Source: Siphonodentalium dalli (lineage: Eukaryota; Mollusca; Scaphopoda; Gadilida; Siphonodentaliidae). From it: a stretch of 64,000 nucleotides of DNA. Under the pieces are notes generated by a model. That model made no database searches, was not told the DNA's origin, and saw only the letters and a program-made list of their open reading frames with translations. Shown piece after piece: positions 33,341-46,804 of this stretch. Position numbers and translations under genes: made by a program. The stretch covers positions 202,762,978 to 202,826,977 of the forward strand of contig CP136066.1 in assembly GCA_032622095.1 (NCBI GenBank), read 5' to 3'. Within the stretch, counting starts at the first letter, position 1. Every line of letters begins with the position of its first letter.

Positions 33341-33978
33341 AAAGGTGTAGTTGGGAATTTCAATTTCGTTTATTGTCCTTTACATTATTATATCAATAAT
33401 GTTGATTTTTGGTTTGTAACAGGCTATGTCAATTACAAATAAAATAAATGAAAAAGATAATTTGTAAGTCTTATATTTCAACTTTTATAGACATTTTTCG
33501 TTCTGCAGCCCACTGAGGGTTGTGATCGGAGACGGCCGAGTCGGTCGTCGGTTCGTTAATTAGGTGATAGTTATTATTATTATTTTAACGGAATTCTGAG
33601 TTGGTCATTCGCAAAACCAATATATTTTATCTTCTATAGTTACAATCATGGGTATATAATATATGATCTTGAGCGCGTTACCATTTCTGACATTGGTTTT
33701 CTTGTGTACAAGACTAGTGACCTGGGATTTGATTTTTCAAGATCATCTTAGGATTACAAAGGTGTCACAAGAGTAACATCACACAATAGAGTAAAATGCA
33801 CTGATAGCAAAATAGTCTTCACCCTTTTCTATACTTAATGGATGATCCCATTCAGTTATAAAAAGAATACATTGGAACGGTCTATTATTCATTTAGAGGG
33901 GTGGTCAGGTAATAAAACAAGACGACAGACAGAAAAACAGATAATTCAAGAGCAGAATTCATATTGAATTTCGTTAGT

Positions 33979-34032
33979 GAGAAATGTTCAGATAATAAGT
34001 TCAAAGTTGAACATATTATCTGAACATTTCCT
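33979..34032. mobile_element. Tiny foldback MITE, 54 bp
   Basis: GAAATGTTCAGATAATAAGT is mirrored by TATTATCTGAACATTTC. Same family as 60739-60811, and half of it is seen at 59335-59365. Confidence 0.7.
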
Positions 34033-34034
34033 GA

Positions 34035-35630
34035 AGGGTTAAAATTATATCAACTTACCTTTTGTAATTGAGCTGCTAATTGCACGTGAAAGGTGTGACA
34101 CGAGTGAACGTCTTCCGTTTTCAGTGAAACTTATCTCGCTGGTGCATAGATTGCACGTTTGGGCCTAATGTACAAGTAGATATATATATATATTGATGCA
34201 TGCGTTAAGTCATGTTGACACACACTAGCATCGCATGGTAAGTACATTTTAAGTGTGATATATACATATAGAGAGTTATTCTATAGCGTGATTATGTGCT
34301 ACTTAAATGCGTTGTTCTTATTTATGTCAGTGTTTGGGTCGTTGATTGTATGCAAAGCTCACCTGACCATGCAAACTCCATACAGGGTTTACCCCCCCCC
34401 CCCTTGATGACTCGGTTAGACCGCTGCTACCGGCGACATTTCACCCACATTTGGTGGACTTCCGCAATATTAAATTATTTACTAAGCGAACAGAGCAACA
34501 CGCTGTCCTTGTTAAGCACACAACATATCGAAACAAATTTGTATACATTTTGGACCTTATGTTTGAAATGTCCCACTAAAACCGAAGAACTATATTCCGA
34601 AACGGTGTGATTCGGTTCTCCGATTAATTTATCAGCTCAAAAGTATAAACGCACGTGTACGACATTGTCACAGCTGGAACGGCAAGTCAAACACAAGAGT
34701 TCTAATTTGCTGCAATTTTGACTAGACTAGTGGCTTGCGAAAATCGTCAACAAATCTACCGCTCTGATTTTCCATTCTGTGATTATGTTTTAGTGTGGGA
34801 ATTGTTCTCAAAGCACATAGAAAATTTGACTTCGGAGCGATCGGGTTTCGCCATTTTTGCTGGAAAATCCCATGCTAAATATAGAAACACGGACTAGTAC
34901 CCAGCCGGTTACAGAGTCAGAATGGAAGAATGACTGGTGCGCTCTGGTAGAGATTGCTGCCCATGCTTGGCTTATCGAAACCGTTATATAGTCGTAACCA
35001 CGGATATGTCAAAATCCGATAGAAAGAACACAAATTGTTGTGACGTAGTACCCTATTCGTACGTCTTGTCATTCTGTTTAAACATATTTGATTTTAATAT
35101 AATATTACAAGAGGGATCGAGGCACAAGTTTTTGACAACTTATATATACATCCGCCCCTCTCTTATACTTATGTGTAAAGTGTCCACCAATGATGCAAAC
35201 ATGGAGGTATTTTTACGCAAAATAATTAATTATTCATCCGCCCAACACGCGTTGCTGCATGTTTTCCCTTCCTTGGTAGATTGACTTCCGTTTCTATATT
35301 CCATATTCTGTCTGTAGAGTTTCCAGTGCAGGGGACAATGCTAGCTATAGGGGCACTGGGGTCGTGTAGACCCGCCCCAATTTCCCCAATTTGTCCATTT
35401 TTTTGTTTGCCGAATCCGTGACTTTTTCGCCACGGTAGGGACCTTTAACGTGCGTATACAATTTTGCTCGCGGGACAGCCATTTAGCGTCGGCTCCCGGT
35501 CCGACAGTGTGCCCAGCCTAATGTCATCCCTTGTCATGACTACGAGTGGAACGGAGGAACGAAATTCACCAAGTACGTGTTTCTCAAATTTTGTCTGAGA
35601 TTCTTCTGCTTCTGGAATCGTTCTCAGAGC
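34035..35630. other. Non-coding stretch with short repeated pieces
   Basis: It carries a C tract at about 34391 and GACTGGTGCGCTCTGGTAGA at 34931 (also at 21996). GAGGCACAAGTTTTTGACAA at 35119 has a relative at about 63956. The 115-codon frame at 34937-35284 has no domain character. Confidence 0.5.
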
Positions 35631-35634
35631 ACTG

Positions 35635-36952
35635 ATCGTCGCATCGATGGTTGATTCGCGATGCCCATGCAAGGTAATGGAGATGCATCGATGGTTGATT
35701 CGCGATGCCCATGCATGGTAATGGAGATGCATCGATGGTTGATTCGTGATGCCCGTGGTAATGGGGATGCATCGATGGTTGATTCGTGATGCCCGTGGTA
35801 ATGGGGATGCATCGATGGTTGATTCGTGATGCCCGTGGTAATGGGGATGTATCGATGGTTGATTCGTGATGCCCGTGGTAATGGGGATGCATCGATGGTT
35901 CATTCGTGATGCCCGTGGTAATGGGGATGCATCGATGGTTGATTCGTGATGCCCGTGGTAATGGGGATGCATCGATGGTTGATTCGTGTTGCCCGTGGTA
36001 ATGGGGATGCATCGATGGTTGATTCGTGATGCCCGTGGTAATGGGGATGCATCGATGGTTGATTCGTGATGCCCATGCATGGTAATGGGGATGCATCGAT
36101 GGTTGATTCGTGATGCCCGTGGTAATGGGGATGCATCGATGGTTGATTCGTGATGCCCGTGGTAATGGGGATGCATCGATGGTTGATTCGTGATGCCCGT
36201 GGTAATGGGGATGCACCGATGGTTGATTCGTGATACCCGTGGTAATGGGGATGCATCGATGGTTGATTCGTGATGCCCGTGGTAATGGGGATGCATCGAT
36301 GGTTGATTCGTGTTGCCCGTGGTAATGGGGATGCATCGATGGTTGATTCGTGATGCCCGTGGTAATGGGGATGCATCGATGGTTGATTCGTGTTGCCCGT
36401 GGTAATGGGGATGCATCGATGGTTGATTCGTGTTGCCCGTGGTAATGGGGATGCATCGATGGTTGATTCGTGATGCCCGTGGTAATGGGGATGCATCGAT
36501 GGTTGATGCGTGATGCCCGTGCATGGTAATGGGGATGCACCGATGGTTGATTCGTGTTACCCGTAGTAATGGGGATGCATCGATGGTTGATTCGTGATGC
36601 CCGTGGTAATGGGGATGCATCGATGGTTGATTCGTGATTCCCGTGGTAATGGGGATGCACCGATGGTTGATTCGTGTTGCCCGTGGTAATGGGGATGCAT
36701 CGATGGTTGATTCGTGTTGCCCGTGGTAATGGGGATGCACCGATGGTTGATTCGTGTTGCCCGTGGTAATGGGGATGCATCGGTGGTTGATTCGTGATGC
36801 CCGTGGTAATGGGGATGCATCGATGGTTGATTCGCGATGCCCATGCATGGTAATGGGGATGCATCGATGGTTGATTCGTGATGCCCATGGTAATGTGGAT
36901 GCATCGATTGTTGATTCGCGATGCCCATGCGTGGTAATGGGGATGCAGATGG
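35635..36952 (-). repeat. 40-bp minisatellite, about 32 units
   Basis: The unit is ATGCATCGATGGTTGATTCG plus TGATGCCCGTGGTAATGGGG. Some units carry CCATGCAT for CCGT, giving 44 bp. Because 40 is not a multiple of 3, the minus strand cycles through three frames, yet none has a stop, so two overlapping minus-strand frames of 467 and 458 codons run the full array. These frames are predicted by the repeat alone and are not evidence of a gene. If translated they would be His/Ser/Pro-rich. The longest frame continues about 62 codons past the array to 35445. Confidence 0.9.
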
Positions 36953-37584
36953 CGACACAAAGTCCAACCGATACTATATCTGATTCGAACTCTCGATCGT
37001 GGCGAATGTGTAGCTCCTGCCTTTTATTTTATTATACGCGCTTGCAGCCTCGATTAGTTCATTTTGACTACGTTCGCTCAGGTTCGATTTTTTTAAACTT
37101 TAAAGTTTGACGGTCTTGTTTAACCATGGATGACAGCCAATTATCGACTGGAGTTATCAGAAAGAAGACTCAACCACAGAAGGAGACGATCGTTACCCAC
37201 AACGGACCAGTTTGAACTTTGGGTTTGATACTGTTTCCACGTGTCCACAAATGATGCTAAAATGTTAACAAAATATACTTTAAAAAAAGCTAAACTTGTT
37301 CAGAAAAATTGCCTTCTCTTTTAGACATGTTTCATGCGATTTCATTACTCAAGTCAACAGCAGGTCCGTCAATGCATGTAAGATTTCTGTTTTGAAAAAT
37401 CAAATTTCACAAGAAAAACTTACTTGTTTTTGTTGTTGAATGGGTTACTTCGCAATGCTGCAAATTTACAAAATTCACGCGAGACCATACTATTCTCGTA
37501 GGACGAACAGGCTATATCAGCACTACACTTACTAATTAGGCTACAAATTAAATCGTTTTCTACCCGTCACCAAAGCCGTACGGG
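36953..37584. other. Non-coding stretch, nothing recognised
   Basis: No gene or repeat identified. Confidence 0.5.
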
Positions 37585-37855
37585 CCAGGGTGCTGGGAGG
37601 GCTGCAGTCCCCTCCCCCAACGTTTTAAAGCTCAAAATGCGGGCAATTGTCAGGCAAATTGGGTCTATTTTTGTCAAATTCGGGTAAATTGAATGGTATT
37701 TCATGGTGAAATTGTGGCAAATTACAGTATTTTTCAGTATATTTGTTATGTGTATATACAAAATATATTCTACAAAAACTGTGGTACAATCATGAGTATA
37801 TTTTTATGTGAAAAAAAATCGGTCAAAAATTCTCCCCCCCCCCCCAAAAAACAAT
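37585..37855 (+). repeat. GGGAGGGCTGCAG dispersed repeat, copy 2
   Basis: Counterpart of 14838-15175, also ending in a C tract (around 37834-37846). Confidence 0.65.
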
Positions 37856-38776
37856 TCGGCTGCCCATATGGCTATGTCCGTCACCGTGTATGCAACTGAT
37901 AATTGTTTCGTTATGAGGAAAAGTGCAAAATATACTTTTACATAAAGTGGCTGTCTAGACCGATGGTAAAGGATGCAATCAACTTTGAGAAACAGATAAT
38001 TGACGGAAACGAAGCTATCATTCACACTGTCTGGACAAAATATTTTACGCTTTAAATGGGATACATACTTAAATGGGATATGTAACAAATGGATCCAAAT
38101 TGTAATTTCGATGCTTATCTCAAATATCTGTTGAGCTGTCAATATGGACAGCTCCAGATAAAAGCGGAACATACTTATATCTTTGTACCTCATGAACACT
38201 TCTATTGGAAATAAAAATCCCCTTCAATGATACTAAGAGTGACACTATATACCCACGAAATAGCGAAATTAGATACGGTGGGAAATACTAAATGTTTGTA
38301 TTGAGGAAAAATTGGGCCGTTTTCTAAGTTCAAGAATGTGTCTAACTCCGGTGAAAATCAATCGATGAAACACATCGTAGGGGTGTAATCTTTCACTTAT
38401 ATTGGGCTCACATTATACCAAAAGATATTGAAATTAAAATGTTGGTATTTGAATAATAATGCTTAATGTGTGGAAAATAACTTCTTCGTCCATGTCCAAT
38501 AACTCTGGACTACAATCACTGATTGTCCATACCTGGAGAGATATTTAGCAACAAATATATTACCATACGACTGACATAATATCCTGTTAATATGAACACG
38601 TTATCGCTGTTTAACTGCTATTTAACTACATATGCTTCACTCAATAATGGCCCAACATTGATCCAGATCGATGCATATGCTAGGTGTTTAACTGCTTATA
38701 CATTAGTGATCCGAAGCCAGCTATTCTATAATCAAGATTTTTTTTCTATAGCAGAATTTAAAAATAGTAAGTGAGC
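37856..38776. other. Non-coding; weak dispersed repeat near 38330-38530
   Basis: GAAAATCAATCGATGAAAC and the later TAACTTCTTCGTCCATGTCC relate it loosely to 2991-3335 and 46769. No gene is recognised. Confidence 0.4.
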
Positions 38777-38863
38777 GGATTTCCCCCACCACTAAAACTG
38801 GCAATGCCGTGATGTGGCCTTAGTTGCTGAAAGTGACATTAAACCCCAATCAATCAATCAATG
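38777..38863 (+). mobile_element. tRNA-SINE, 5'-truncated 3' end
   Basis: GGATTTCCCCCACCACTAAA through AAACCCCAATCAATCAATCA matches the 3' third of the SINE at 24202-24518, in the + orientation. The tRNA-like head is missing. Confidence 0.85.
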
Positions 38864-39030
38864 TATATGGAAGACATTCAAAGTCATCTTTCTTTGTCAT
38901 ATTTGTAATCATGCTTTGGTAGATAGCGACGGTTTTACCTGCAGCGTGTATCGACGTGAGCCGATCGGACTAGAATATAGTAATCCACATCATGAAACGA
39001 CCAAGTCTGGATTTAGTGTGTCTTCCATTT

Positions 39031-39122
39031 GCAGAACAAGGTCCTCAGAGAGTGAATTTAGTGATGCTATCCCGCACAGCGGGTTAGCACCACCAAATTC
39101 ACCCTCTGATACCTCATTCTGC
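39031..39122. repeat. About 92-bp hairpin, GAATGAGGTCC family, copy a
   Basis: GCAGAACAAGGTCCT at the left is mirrored by ACCTCATTCTGC at the right around a CCCGCACAGCGGG centre. Confidence 0.8.
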
Positions 39123-39509
39123 TTAGGCCTCAACTGCTATGGGAGACCTATAGGATCATATTGAAGTTCCCCAGTTGAAGATGGTGATGTTCGCCCATTT
39201 ATATATAGTCACATTGATTATGCAATTTATCTTCTGCAAATTAGGGGATAAAGAAACTTTCCATGCAGAAGGGATAAAAGTAACTAAAAAAATGTTAATT
39301 AGAACTATAGATACTTCCCAGAAAATGAGGTTAAGGCAGAATGAGGTACCCAGAGGGTGAATTTGGTGCTTGGAAACGACGCAACAATTTGTAACCATGC
39401 TTTGATACATAGCGACGGTTTTTCCTGCAGCGTATCGACGTGAATCGATCCGACTAGAATGTAGTAATCCACATCATGAAACGACGGAACAATAGTGTGT
39501 CTGTCATTT

Positions 39510-39601
39510 GCAGAATGAGGTCCATACAGGGTGAATTTAGTGATGCTATCCCGCACAGCGGGCTAGCATCACCAAATTCACCCTCTGGTACCTCATTCTG
39601 C
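39510..39601. repeat. About 92-bp hairpin, GAATGAGGTCC family, copy b
   Basis: GCAGAATGAGGTCC, AGGGTGAATTTAGTGATGCT, CCCGCACAGCGGG, AGCATCACCAAATTCACCCT and ACCTCATTCTGC in mirror order. Confidence 0.85.
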
Positions 39602-40514
39602 TTAGGCCTCATCTTTTGGGATGTATATAGTCTCAAATCAACATTGTTTTAATTACTTTTTCTCTTCTGTGACGTTTATATATCCCTAATTTACGGAATA
39701 TAAAATGCATAATCGAGGTAACTAATGGGTGAACACCACCGACTTCTTCTGGGAACTTCAATCTTATCCTAGGTCCCACATAGCAGTTGAGTCCTGAGCA
39801 GAATGCGATCCCCAGTTGAAGTTGGTGATGTTCACCCATTAGTCGATTATGCATTTTATCTTATGCAAATTAGGGGATATAGAAACTTCACAGAATAGTA
39901 AAATTAACTAAAAACAGTTTTAATTTGAGACTACAGATACTTCCAAGAAGATGAGGCCTATAGCAGAATGAGGTCCCCCATTTTGCAGCCTTGGGAACGA
40001 CGCAACAATAGTGCAGTTTGAAATACAAACTAACCATGTTTTGATACATAGCGAGTTAGCGACGGTTTTTTCCTGCAGCCCATCGACGCGAATCGATCCG
40101 ACTAGAATGTAGTAATCCACATCATGAAACGACGTAACAATAGTCCAGTTTGATATACAAACGAGCAATGTGTGCTTATTTCCACCAAGCTTTAGAAATC
40201 GTCGATTATATCGCAAATCCATGAGTTGGAGGATACAACGAAGGGAGAACTCATTGTACAACGCGGTCCGTGTTTACACATTTAACAAAATAAATATTTG
40301 ACATGACTCAAATAAAATTAATAAAATGAATTATACATATCGATGAATACAACGCTTTATAGTGATTCATTCGAAAGCTGTAGGCAATCTTCGCGTTCCA
40401 AGCGCGGTCACTGTTGTGCCCAGGAGTGTAAGATATAAAACTGTGTATGAGACAAGTATGGGCAATCTTTGAAAGTTCTCCATATTTATGAGGTTGATAA
40501 TGCATTGTCGTTGA

Positions 40515-40845
40515 TATTCTACAACCAGGGACGTGGCTCGAGGGGTATACACCTTTAAATTTCTAACTTCACTACCCCTTAACTCAGACCAAACTCCCAT
40601 GCAGGTTCCCAGAATTCCATTCCCCCACCCCAATTGGTTGGAACTTTCAAACTGGTATCTCTAACTTTCCAACTGTTGGAAATTTTCAACCTCGAAAATT
40701 TCCAATGGCCTTTTCAGACCAATATTTTGACAAGTAGTATTTGTCTAAAACAACAAATTCCCCCACTAATTGTGTAGCAAATGAAATAATGGATGAGATC
40801 ATTTTCAACCTATAGGTGGTGTAAAATTTATCCACATCCCTGTCT
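40515..40845 (-). repeat. TTGGAAATTTCCAAC dispersed repeat, minus copy
   Basis: CAGGGACGTGGCTCGAGGGG, TTGGTTGGAACTTTCAAACT, CTAACTTTCCAACTGTTGG and CAACAAATTCCCCCACTAAT are the reverse of the + copies. Its end abuts the 76-bp satellite. Confidence 0.65.
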
Positions 40846-40848
40846 ACA

Positions 40849-43800
40849 ATAAACGGTGCTGTATTATTACTTCCATCGTATCTTCGTTGTGGTAATACTG
40901 TATTATACACCTCGGTCTGACATTTTAAACAGTGCTGTATTCTTACTTCCATCGTATCTTCGTTGTGGTAATACTGTATTATACACCTCGGTCTGACATT
41001 TTAAACAGTGATGTATTATTACTTCCATCGTATCTTCGTTGTGGTAATACTGTATTATACACCTCGGTCTGACATTTTAAACAGTGATGTATTCTTACTT
41101 CCATCGTATCTTCGTTGTGGTAATACTGTATTATACACCTCGGTCTGACATTTTAAACAGTGCTGTATTCTTACTTCCATCGTATCTTCGTTGTGGTAAT
41201 ACTGTATTATACACCTCGGTCTGACATTTTAAACAGTGATGTATTCTTACTTCCATCGTATCTTCGTTGTGGTAATACTGTATTATACACCTCGGTCTGA
41301 CATTTTAAACAGTGCTGTATTCTTACTTCCATCGTATCTTCGTTGTGGTAATACTGTATTATACACCTCGGTCTGACATTTTAAACAGTGCTGTATTCTT
41401 ACTTCCATCGTATCTTCGTTGTGGTAATACTGTATTATACACCTCGGTCTGACATATTAAACAGTGCTGTATTCTTACTTCCATCGTATCTTCGTTGTGG
41501 TAATACTGTATTATACACCTCGGTCTGACATTTTAAACAGTGCTGTATTCTTACTTCCATCGTATCTTCGTTTCGTTGTGGTAATACTGTATTATACACC
41601 TCGGTCTGACATTTTAAACAGTGCTGTATTCTTACTTCCATCGTATCTTCGTTGTGGTAATACTGTATTATACACCTCGGTCTGACATTTTAAACAGTGC
41701 TGTATTCTTACTTCCATCGTATCTTCGTTGTGGTAATACTGTATTATACACCTCGGTCTGACATTTTAAACAGTGGTGTATTCTTACTTCCATCGTATCT
41801 TCGTTGTGGTAATACTGTATTATACACCTCGGTCTGACATTTTAAACAGTGCTGTATTCTTACTTCCATCGTATCTTCGTTGTGGTAATACTGTATTATA
41901 CACCTCGGTCTGACATTTTAAACAGTGCTGTATTCTTACTTCCATCGTATCTTCGTTGTGGTAATACTGTATTATACACCTCGGTCTGACATTTTAAACA
42001 GTGATGTATTCTTACTTCCATCGTATCTTCGTTGTGGTAATACTGTATTATACACCTCGGTCTGACATTTTAAACAGTGCTGTATTCTTACTTCCACCGT
42101 ATCTTCGTTGTGGTAATACTGTATTATACACCTCGGTCTGACATTTTAAACAGTGCTGTATTCTTACTTCCATCGTATCTTCGTTGTGGTAATACTGTAT
42201 TATACACCTCGGTCTGACATTTTAAACAGTGCTGTATTCTTACTTCCATCGTATCTTCGTTGTGGTAATACTGTATTATACACCTCGGTCTGACATTTTA
42301 AACAGTGCTGTATTCTTACTTCCATCGTATCTTCGTTGTGGTAATACTGTATTATACACCTCGGTCTGACATTTTAAACAGTGATGTATTCTTACTTCCA
42401 TCGTATCTTCGTTGTGGTAATACTGTATTATACACCTCGGTCTGACATTTTAAACAGTGCTGTATTCTTACTTCCACCGTATCTTCGTTGTGGTAATACT
42501 GTATTATACACATCGGTCTGACATTTTAAACAGTGATGTATTCTTACTTCCATCGTATCTTCGTTGTGGTAATACTGTATTATACACCTCGGTCTGACAT
42601 TTTAAACAGTGCTGTATTCTTACTTCCATCGTATCTTCGTTGTGGTAATACTGTATTATACACCTCGGTCTGACATTTTAAACAGTGATGTATTCTTACT
42701 TCCACCGTATCTTCGTTGTGGTAATACTGTATTATACACCTCGGTCTGACATTTTAAACAGTGCTGTATTCTTACTTCCATCGTATCTTCGTTGTGGTAA
42801 TACTGTATTATACACCTCGGTCTGACATTTTAAACAGTGCTGTATTCTTACTTCCATCGTATCTTCGTTGTTGTAATACTGTATTATACACCTCGGTCTG
42901 ACATTTTAAACAGTGGGGTATTCTTACTTCCATCGTATCTTCGTTGTGGTAATACTGTATTATACACCTCGGTCTGACATTTTAAACAGTGATGTATTCT
43001 TACTTCCATCGTATCTTCGTTGTGGTAATACTGTATTATACACCTCGGTCTGACATTTTAAACAGTGCTGTATTCTTACTTCCATCGTATCTTCGTTGTG
43101 GTAATACTGTATTATACACCTCGGTCTGACATTTTAAACAGTGATGTATTCTTACTTCCATCGTATCTTCGTTGTGGTAATACTGTATTATACACCTCGG
43201 TCTGACATTTTAAACAGTGATGTATTCTTACTTCCATCGTATCTTCGTTGTGGTAATACTGTATTATACACCTCGGTCTGACATTTTAAACAGTGATGTA
43301 TTCTTACTTCCATCGTATCTTCGTTGTGGTAATACTGTATTATACACCTCGGTCTGACATTTTAAACAGTGCTGTATTCTTACTTCCATCGTATCTTCGT
43401 TGTGGTAATACTGTATTATACACCTCGGTCTGACATTTTAAACAGTGCTGTATTCTTACTTCCATCGTATCTTCGTTGTGGTAATACTGTATTATACACC
43501 TCGGTCTGACATTTTAAACAGTGATGTATTCTTACTTTCATCGTATCTTCGTTGTGGTAATACTGTATTATACACCTCGGTCTGACATTTTAAACAGTGA
43601 TGTATTCTTACTTCCATCGTATCTTCGTTGTGGTAATACTGTGTTATACACCTCGGTCTGACATTTTAAACAGTGCTGTATTCTTACTTCCATCGTATCT
43701 TCGTTGTGGTAATACTGTATTATACACCTCGGTCTGACATTTTAAACAGTGCTGTATTCTTACTTCCATCGTATCTTCGTTGTGGTAATACTGTATTATA

Positions 43801-45567
43801 CACCTCGGTCTGACATTTTAAACAGTGCTGTATTCTTACTTCCATCGTATCTTCGTTGTGGTAATACTGTATTATACACCTCGGTCTGACATTTTAAACA
43901 GTGCTGTATTCTTACTTCCATCGTATCTTCGTTGTGGTAATACTGTATTATACACCTCGGTCTGACATTTTAAACAGTGATGTATTCTTACTTCCATCGT
44001 ATCTTCGTTGTGGTAATACTGTATTATACACCTCGGTCTGACATTTTAAACAGTGCTGTATTCTTACTTCCATCGTATCTTCGTTGTGGTAATACTGTAT
44101 TATACACCTCGGTCTGACATTTTAAACAGTGCTGTATTCTTACTTCCATCGTATCTTCGTTGTGGTAATACTGTATTATACACCTCGGTCTGACATTTTA
44201 AACAGTGATGTATTCTTACTTCCATCGTATCTTCGTTGTGGTAATACTGTATTATACACCTCGGTCTGACATTTTAAACAGTGATGTATTCTTACTTCCA
44301 TCGTATCTTCGTTGTGGTAATACTGTATTATACACCTCGGTCTGACATTTTAAACAGTGCTGTATTCTTACTTCCATCGTATCTTCGTTGTGGTAATACT
44401 GTATTATACACCTCGGTCTGACATTTTAAACAGTGCTGTATTCTTACTTCCATCGTATCTTCGTTGTGGTAATACTGTATTATACACCTCGGTCTGACAT
44501 TTTAAACAGTGATGTATTCTTACTTCCATCGTATCTTCGTTGTGGTAATACTGTATTATACACCTCGGTCTGACATTTTAAACAGTGATTTATTCTTACT
44601 TCCATCGTATCTTCGTTGTGGTAATACTGTATTATACACCTCGGTCTGACATTTTAAACAGTGCTGTATTCTTACTTCCATCGTATCTTCGTTGTGGTAA
44701 TACTGTATTATACACCTCGGTCTGACATTTTAAACAGTGCTGTATTCTTACTTCCATCGTATCTTCGTTGTGGTAATACTGTATTATACACCTCGGTATG
44801 ACATTTTAAACAGTGCTGTATTCTTACTTCCATCGTATCTTCGTTGTGGCAATACTGTATTATACACCTCGGTCTGACATTTTAAACAGTGCTGTATTCT
44901 TACTTCCATCGTATCTTCGTTGTGGTAATACTGTATTATACACCTCGGTCTGACATTTTAAACAGTGATGTATTCTTACTTCCATCGTATCTTCGTTGTG
45001 GTAATACTGTATTATACACCTCGGTCTGACATTTTAAACAGTGATGTATTCTTACTTCCATCGTATCTTCGTTGTGGTAATACTGTATTATACACCTCGG
45101 TCTGACATTTTAAACAGTGCTGTATTCTTACTTCCATCGTATCTTCGTTGTGGTAATACTGTATTATACACCTCGGTCTGACATTTTAAACAGTGCTGTA
45201 TTCTTACTTCCATCGTATCTTCGTTGTGGTAATACTGTATTATACACCTCGGTCTGACATTTTAAACAGTGATGTATTCTTACTTCCATCGTATCTTCGT
45301 TGTGGTAATACTGTATTATACACCTCGGTCTGACATTTTAAACAGTGATGTATTCTTACTTCCATCGTATCTTCGTTGTGGTAATACTGTATTATACACC
45401 TCGGTCTGACATTTTAAACAGTGATGTATTCTTACTTCCATCGTATCTTCGTTGTGGTAATACTGTATTATACACCTCGGTCTGACATTTTAAACAGTGC
45501 TGTATTCTTACTTCCATCGTATCTTCGTTGTGGTAATACTGTATTATACACCTCGGTCTGACATTTT
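40849..45567 (+). repeat. 76-bp satellite array, about 62 units
   Basis: A highly homogeneous head-to-tail array. Each unit carries TTTTAAACAGTG(A/C)TGTATT, CTTACTTCCATCGTATCTTC, GTTGTGGTAATACTGTATTA and TACACCTCGGTCTGACA. Most units differ only by A or C after ACAGTG. One unit has a 5-bp insertion (TTTCG, about 41570). Rare variants are TTCCACC, GGTATGAC and AGTGGGGT. 76 bp is not a multiple of 3 and the frames are short, so it is non-coding. Confidence 0.95.
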
Positions 45568-46280
45568 TAGTGGAGTTATCCAGCTTTTTTTTTAATTATA
45601 AAGTGTTCGTAACATGCATACTTTTGTCCGAGCTTGTACGCTTTTGTTTCCTGGTAAATTAGTTGAACTTGCTTCCCTGTGTGTGCAAAATATTAACCGC
45701 AAGAAACTCCTTCTTGGAGATACTACCCTGAATAGTACACAATACCGGAACATATTTAGGGCTGTTCAATTATACATAACCTCGACATCGCGGTTTAAAC
45801 TTTAATTAAACTTTAATTAAATACCTTAATGTGCAAACCTCTGTCGCAAGCGAGACATGTTGTATTATCACTACATAGAACGCGAAAATTCACCTGAACC
45901 ATCAACCCACGAGACGACCCCCCCCCCCCCCCCATAAAGTGAAATATCCACCACTATGGTCACACTCAAGATTATATCATATATCGTTATAAGTGAAACG
46001 ATGTTATACATATGAATTATCATGTTTGTGTGTAATTGTATTTTATGTTCATTTTGTGTAATACAATTATGTGGGGGGAGAGACCCTTTGTAAGTTGCAA
46101 AACTTGTGTCTCAATCCCGTTGCGTTATTATGCAATAAAATATGTTTACACTAATTAGTTTTAAAACTTGGCATATATATTTACCACCATGGGAATCTGT
46201 GCACCTGTAATTGTGAGTTTAGTCAGAATCATTTAACATTTTTTTTTTTTAGAAATACAATTGTGTCAGAATGGCAACCA
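45568..46280. other. Non-coding stretch, nothing recognised
   Basis: C tract at about 45920-45933. The 63-codon frame at 45614 has no domain character. Confidence 0.5.
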
Positions 46281-46725
46281 TTAATGTAACCAATTGCACT
46301 GAGGGTGTATCCTGCCTGAATATATTGTTGACTAAAATGTCTTCTCAACAGGTTGAGTGATAATTTGTTGAGCGGTTTATATTCAGCGGTTGAGTAACGA
46401 GCACTCAACAATGACAACTCAGGATATCTGCTTCGCGGATTTAATCAACACATAATGGTTGGCATTCCCGATATTCGGTCGTTGATTCGGGATATAATCC
46501 AGTTCAGTTTCGAGAATTCTTCCAACAAATATTCCTTGCCAACTCCTTTTCTTAACTCCTTTTCTTAATTAAGAGAGCCATTTCACTTTCAGTGTTGAGT
46601 AACCAATTTACTCAATTCGTTGAGTAGAAATAGTTTACTCAAAACCTTAGTCAATGTAGCTCGGTGCTATACTTATACACTCCGGTTGAGTAATTGCTGA
46701 GTAAAATTTAAGTCAACAAGATTTC
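46281..46725 (+). repeat. TTGAGTAA-rich segment
   Basis: TTGAGTAA/TTACTCAA and close variants recur about ten times on both strands (for example GGTTGAGTGA, GCGGTTGAGTAACGAGC, TTTACTCAATTCGTTGAGTA, GGTTGAGTAATTGCTGAGTA). No fixed period or element ends are seen. Confidence 0.5.
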
Positions 46726-46804
46726 CAGTGTGGTCCCACTGGGACGGTTTTAACTTTGGTATTTTTGTTTCTTCGTCCATGTCCTTTGTTAGGTTCAGTT
46801 CCAA

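Larger units (their letters stand above)
38905..40265. mobile_element. Hairpin repeat cluster, GAATGAGGTCC family
   Basis: Two full hairpins (39031-39122 and 39510-39601) and one half (39964) alternate with three copies of an adjoining segment containing TAGCGACGGTTTT, CTGCAGC and AGTAATCCACATCATGAAAC (about 38925, 39410 and 40065). Other shared pieces are AATTAGGGGATA and CACCCATTAG-like segments. The small frames here come from these repeats. A second cluster lies at 55930-57120. Confidence 0.7.

Noticed and set aside
35445..36960. 467- and 458-codon minus-strand frames as a repetitive histidine-rich protein gene
   Set aside because: They coincide with a 40-bp minisatellite whose unit has no stop in any minus frame, so their length is expected without selection. 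There is no supporting promoter, splice or domain signal.
40849..45567. CRISPR array
   Set aside because: The 76-bp units are contiguous with no variable spacers, and the context is an animal genome; it is a satellite.
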